From Bacteroidota bacterium (lineage in GTDB: Bacteria; Bacteroidota; Ignavibacteria; Ignavibacteriales; Ignavibacteriaceae): DNA of 8,645 nt. This document shows positions 7,251-8,645 of this stretch, piece after piece. Numbering within the stretch: position 1 is the first letter of the stretch; each line of letters starts with the position of its first letter. The DNA is taken from contig JAUZPC010000107.1 in the NCBI GenBank assembly GCA_030706105.1, positions 1-8,645 on the forward strand, written 5' to 3'. The notes under the pieces were generated by a model. The model was not told where the DNA came from and did not search any database. It worked only from the letters and a program-made list of their open reading frames with translations. Position numbers and translations under genes: made by a program.

Positions 7251-8495
7251 ATGAAAAATAAAATAATAATAGCACAGTTAGTTCTAATTGTATTATTATG
7301 CTTACCAACAGTTACTGACGCCCAGCTAATTGACGCCCCGGTAATAACATTAACACGTGGTAAGCTATGGCATAGTCTTTATTTTGGCAAGTCGGGCCCG
7401 GGTTCATTCAATAACTGGGGGAAGACGGGCATAGGATTAGATTGGCCTGGATTTGATGAAACTAAAATCAAAGAAGACATTGATGGTTCACCTTCGTATC
7501 TCTCAGCAGGGGGTTTGATAATTGGATGTAAAAAAGATCAGGACAGTGCCTTAGCGGTAGAAGAGTGGTCACAATATGCAGGGAGTGTTTCAAACGAATT
7601 TACTTCAAAGTACATTGTTAAGGAACATAAAAAGTATAGTGATAACTTTGGAATGCTAAAAAGAGCCGGAGGTGAAGAGACAATAGAGACGGTATGGGAA
7701 TACAACCCAAATTTTCCTAATACATATGAACCTCAGAGACAGCTTCCCTTAAGAGTGACCAGAAGAGCGCACCAGTGGAGCGGTTCGATGAGGGAAGAAA
7801 ATTATATTATATATGAATATGTTATAAAGAATATATCACCGGAGTTACAAGCATATAAGGACAGCAGAAAAGTAGTAGATACTTTATATGATTTTTATGC
7901 AATGTTTTCCTATGGTATTCATACTAATTCCAGAAGTTGGAGCGTATTCTTTCCGACACTGACTCCCGGAGCAAGAAATACAGTTTTTACAGTTGATACA
8001 CTTAAAAAGGATTATAACACAAACCTTGCAAGGACAATGGTATATGGTCGTGCCGGTGATTATAAAGATGAAAATGGTGTTGTTACTGCAATGGGTTTTG
8101 GATATGCTCCGACCAGAGGACAAAAGATTAAAGATGCGAAAACCGGGCAAATAACACCTTCAGGAGAATGGCTTTCCCCTGGATTTGCCGGAATTCGCCT
8201 GTTAGCCTCACCACCGGATAAAATAAGGAGACTACCTAACAAAATAAATAAAATTGCCTGGTCAGCTGTAGATAATAATGCGGACCTTGGCGGGCCACTA
8301 ACCGGTAGAAGCGGGTTGGTTGATAGAGCGTATTCTGTATTGGTAAATCCGGGACTTGCTTATAACGCAATATTATCGACTACTGACCCTTTAATGGGTT
8401 CAAGAAGAATGTGGACTATGATGTCCTTGGGTCCTTGGGATATTTTACCGGGAGATTCTATAGTAATAGTTATTGCCGAAATTGTCCGCCCATGA
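7251..8495 (+). CDS. Secreted protein of unknown function, co-transcribed with the TonB receptor, apparently truncated at its 3' end
   Basis: From ATG 7251 the product has 414 residues. It begins with a clear signal peptide (MKNKIIIAQLVLIVLLCLP, cleavage likely at TDA-QL, residues 24-25). An in-frame ATG at 7215, one base after the receptor's stop, would add twelve residues; neither start has a strong ribosome site, and 7251 is preferred because it gives a conventional signal peptide. The mature part is beta-rich, aromatic and Gly/Pro-rich, with segments such as TRGKLWHSLYFGKSGPGS, EENYIIYEYVIKN and SLGPWDILPGDSIVIVIAE. I recognise the style of large exported proteins encoded next to TonB receptors in Ignavibacteria-like genomes, but no named domain or enzyme motif. 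Those proteins are usually longer and end in a YPNPFNP-type sorting tail. This one stops at TGA 8493-8495 right after the strand IVIVIAEIV, with no tail, where base composition and best reading frame also change. A truncation, frameshift or junction is likely. Location should be periplasm or outer surface. Confidence 0.72.
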   Translation: MKNKIIIAQLVLIVLLCLPTVTDAQLIDAPVITLTRGKLWHSLYFGKSGPGSFNNWGKTGIGLDWPGFDETKIKEDIDGSPSYLSAGGLIIGCKKDQDSALAVEEWSQYAGSVSNEFTSKYIVKEHKKYSDNFGMLKRAGGEETIETVWEYNPNFPNTYEPQRQLPLRVTRRAHQWSGSMREENYIIYEYVIKNISPELQAYKDSRKVVDTLYDFYAMFSYGIHTNSRSWSVFFPTLTPGARNTVFTVDTLKKDYNTNLARTMVYGRAGDYKDENGVVTAMGFGYAPTRGQKIKDAKTGQITPSGEWLSPGFAGIRLLASPPDKIRRLPNKINKIAWSAVDNNADLGGPLTGRSGLVDRAYSVLVNPGLAYNAILSTTDPLMGSRRMWTMMSLGPWDILPGDSIVIVIAEIVRP

Positions 8496-8645
8496 GGAGG
8501 GAAAAGCAACAACACTGTTATTCGGGCCCATAGGCAGAGGACGTAAATCGTCGGGCAGAAGCTCATCAGTGGTGCCGCTTTCGCTGCCAGACTCCAGAAC
8601 ACCAGATGGAATAAACATTTCCGTTTCCCTCATATCAAAGATAAC
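8485..8645. other. Compositionally distinct tail after the truncated gene, origin unclear
   Basis: By hand count, 8490-8645 is about 49% GC, clearly richer than the preceding genes. Two frames stay open to the window edge. On the plus strand, the frame shifted by one from the upstream gene (codons from 8485) gives SAHEEGKATTLLFGP followed by a Ser/Arg-rich run that looks like an antisense shadow. On the minus strand, a frame entering at 8645 reads VIFDMRETEMFIPSGVLES, then TDELLPDDLRPLPMGPNN, then SVVAFPSSW. It has ordinary-looking codon and residue composition and no stop until 8445, inside the plus gene. I do not recognise the protein. The tail may be the C-terminal part of a different minus-strand gene joined here by rearrangement or misassembly, or a frameshifted continuation of the plus gene. 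Confidence 0.4.

Noticed and set aside
8445..8645. Annotating the minus-strand frame at the right edge as a real gene
   Set aside because: It reads plausibly from 8645 to about 8490 but has no recognised family and its last part is antisense to a supported gene, so it is described as an anomalous tail instead.

Overview
The window is AT-rich DNA from a Gram-negative bacterium of the Bacteroidota/Chlorobiota side of the tree, most likely an Ignavibacteria-like lineage. Three things suggest this: a secreted enzyme ending in the 'QNYPNPFNP' sorting/FlgD-Ig-like tail typical of those groups, a TonB-dependent receptor with an N-terminal carboxypeptidase-regulatory-like domain, and a Bacteroidota-like -7 promoter box with little Shine-Dalgarno sequence ahead of that receptor. 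The assignment rests on protein style, not on a marker gene.

Layout, left to right: (1) the 3' end of an aldo/keto reductase gene (to 254); (2) a 259-base intergenic stretch with a long hairpin; (3) a secreted GH18 family glycosidase with an FN3-like module and a C-terminal sorting domain (514-2232, +); (4) a strong hairpin between convergent genes; (5) an exported glutathione-peroxidase-family protein (2331-2942, -); (6) a 57-base divergent intergenic region; (7) a polytopic membrane protein of unknown function (3000-3968, +); (8) a 194-base gap with a hairpin and a plausible promoter; (9) a 1016-residue TonB-dependent, Oar-like outer-membrane receptor (4163-7213, +); (10) immediately downstream, probably in the same transcript, a secreted protein of unknown function (7251-8495, +) that stops after 414 residues, apparently prematurely.

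Nearly everything here works in the envelope: a secreted glycan hydrolase, a periplasmic or membrane-tethered peroxidase, an inner-membrane protein, and an outer-membrane receptor with an exported partner. Only the reductase is cytoplasmic. The receptor and the gene after it look like a functional pair. The other genes are separated by hairpins or lie on opposite strands, and there is no sign of a larger operon.

The oddest part is the last ~160 bases. The final gene loses its reading frame near 8484-8495, base composition rises to about 49% GC, and the most protein-like reading moves to the minus strand. A frameshift, a genuine junction or insertion, or an assembly chimera are all possible. 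I found no CRISPR array, tRNA, rRNA, insertion sequence, defence system or clearly new biological system.
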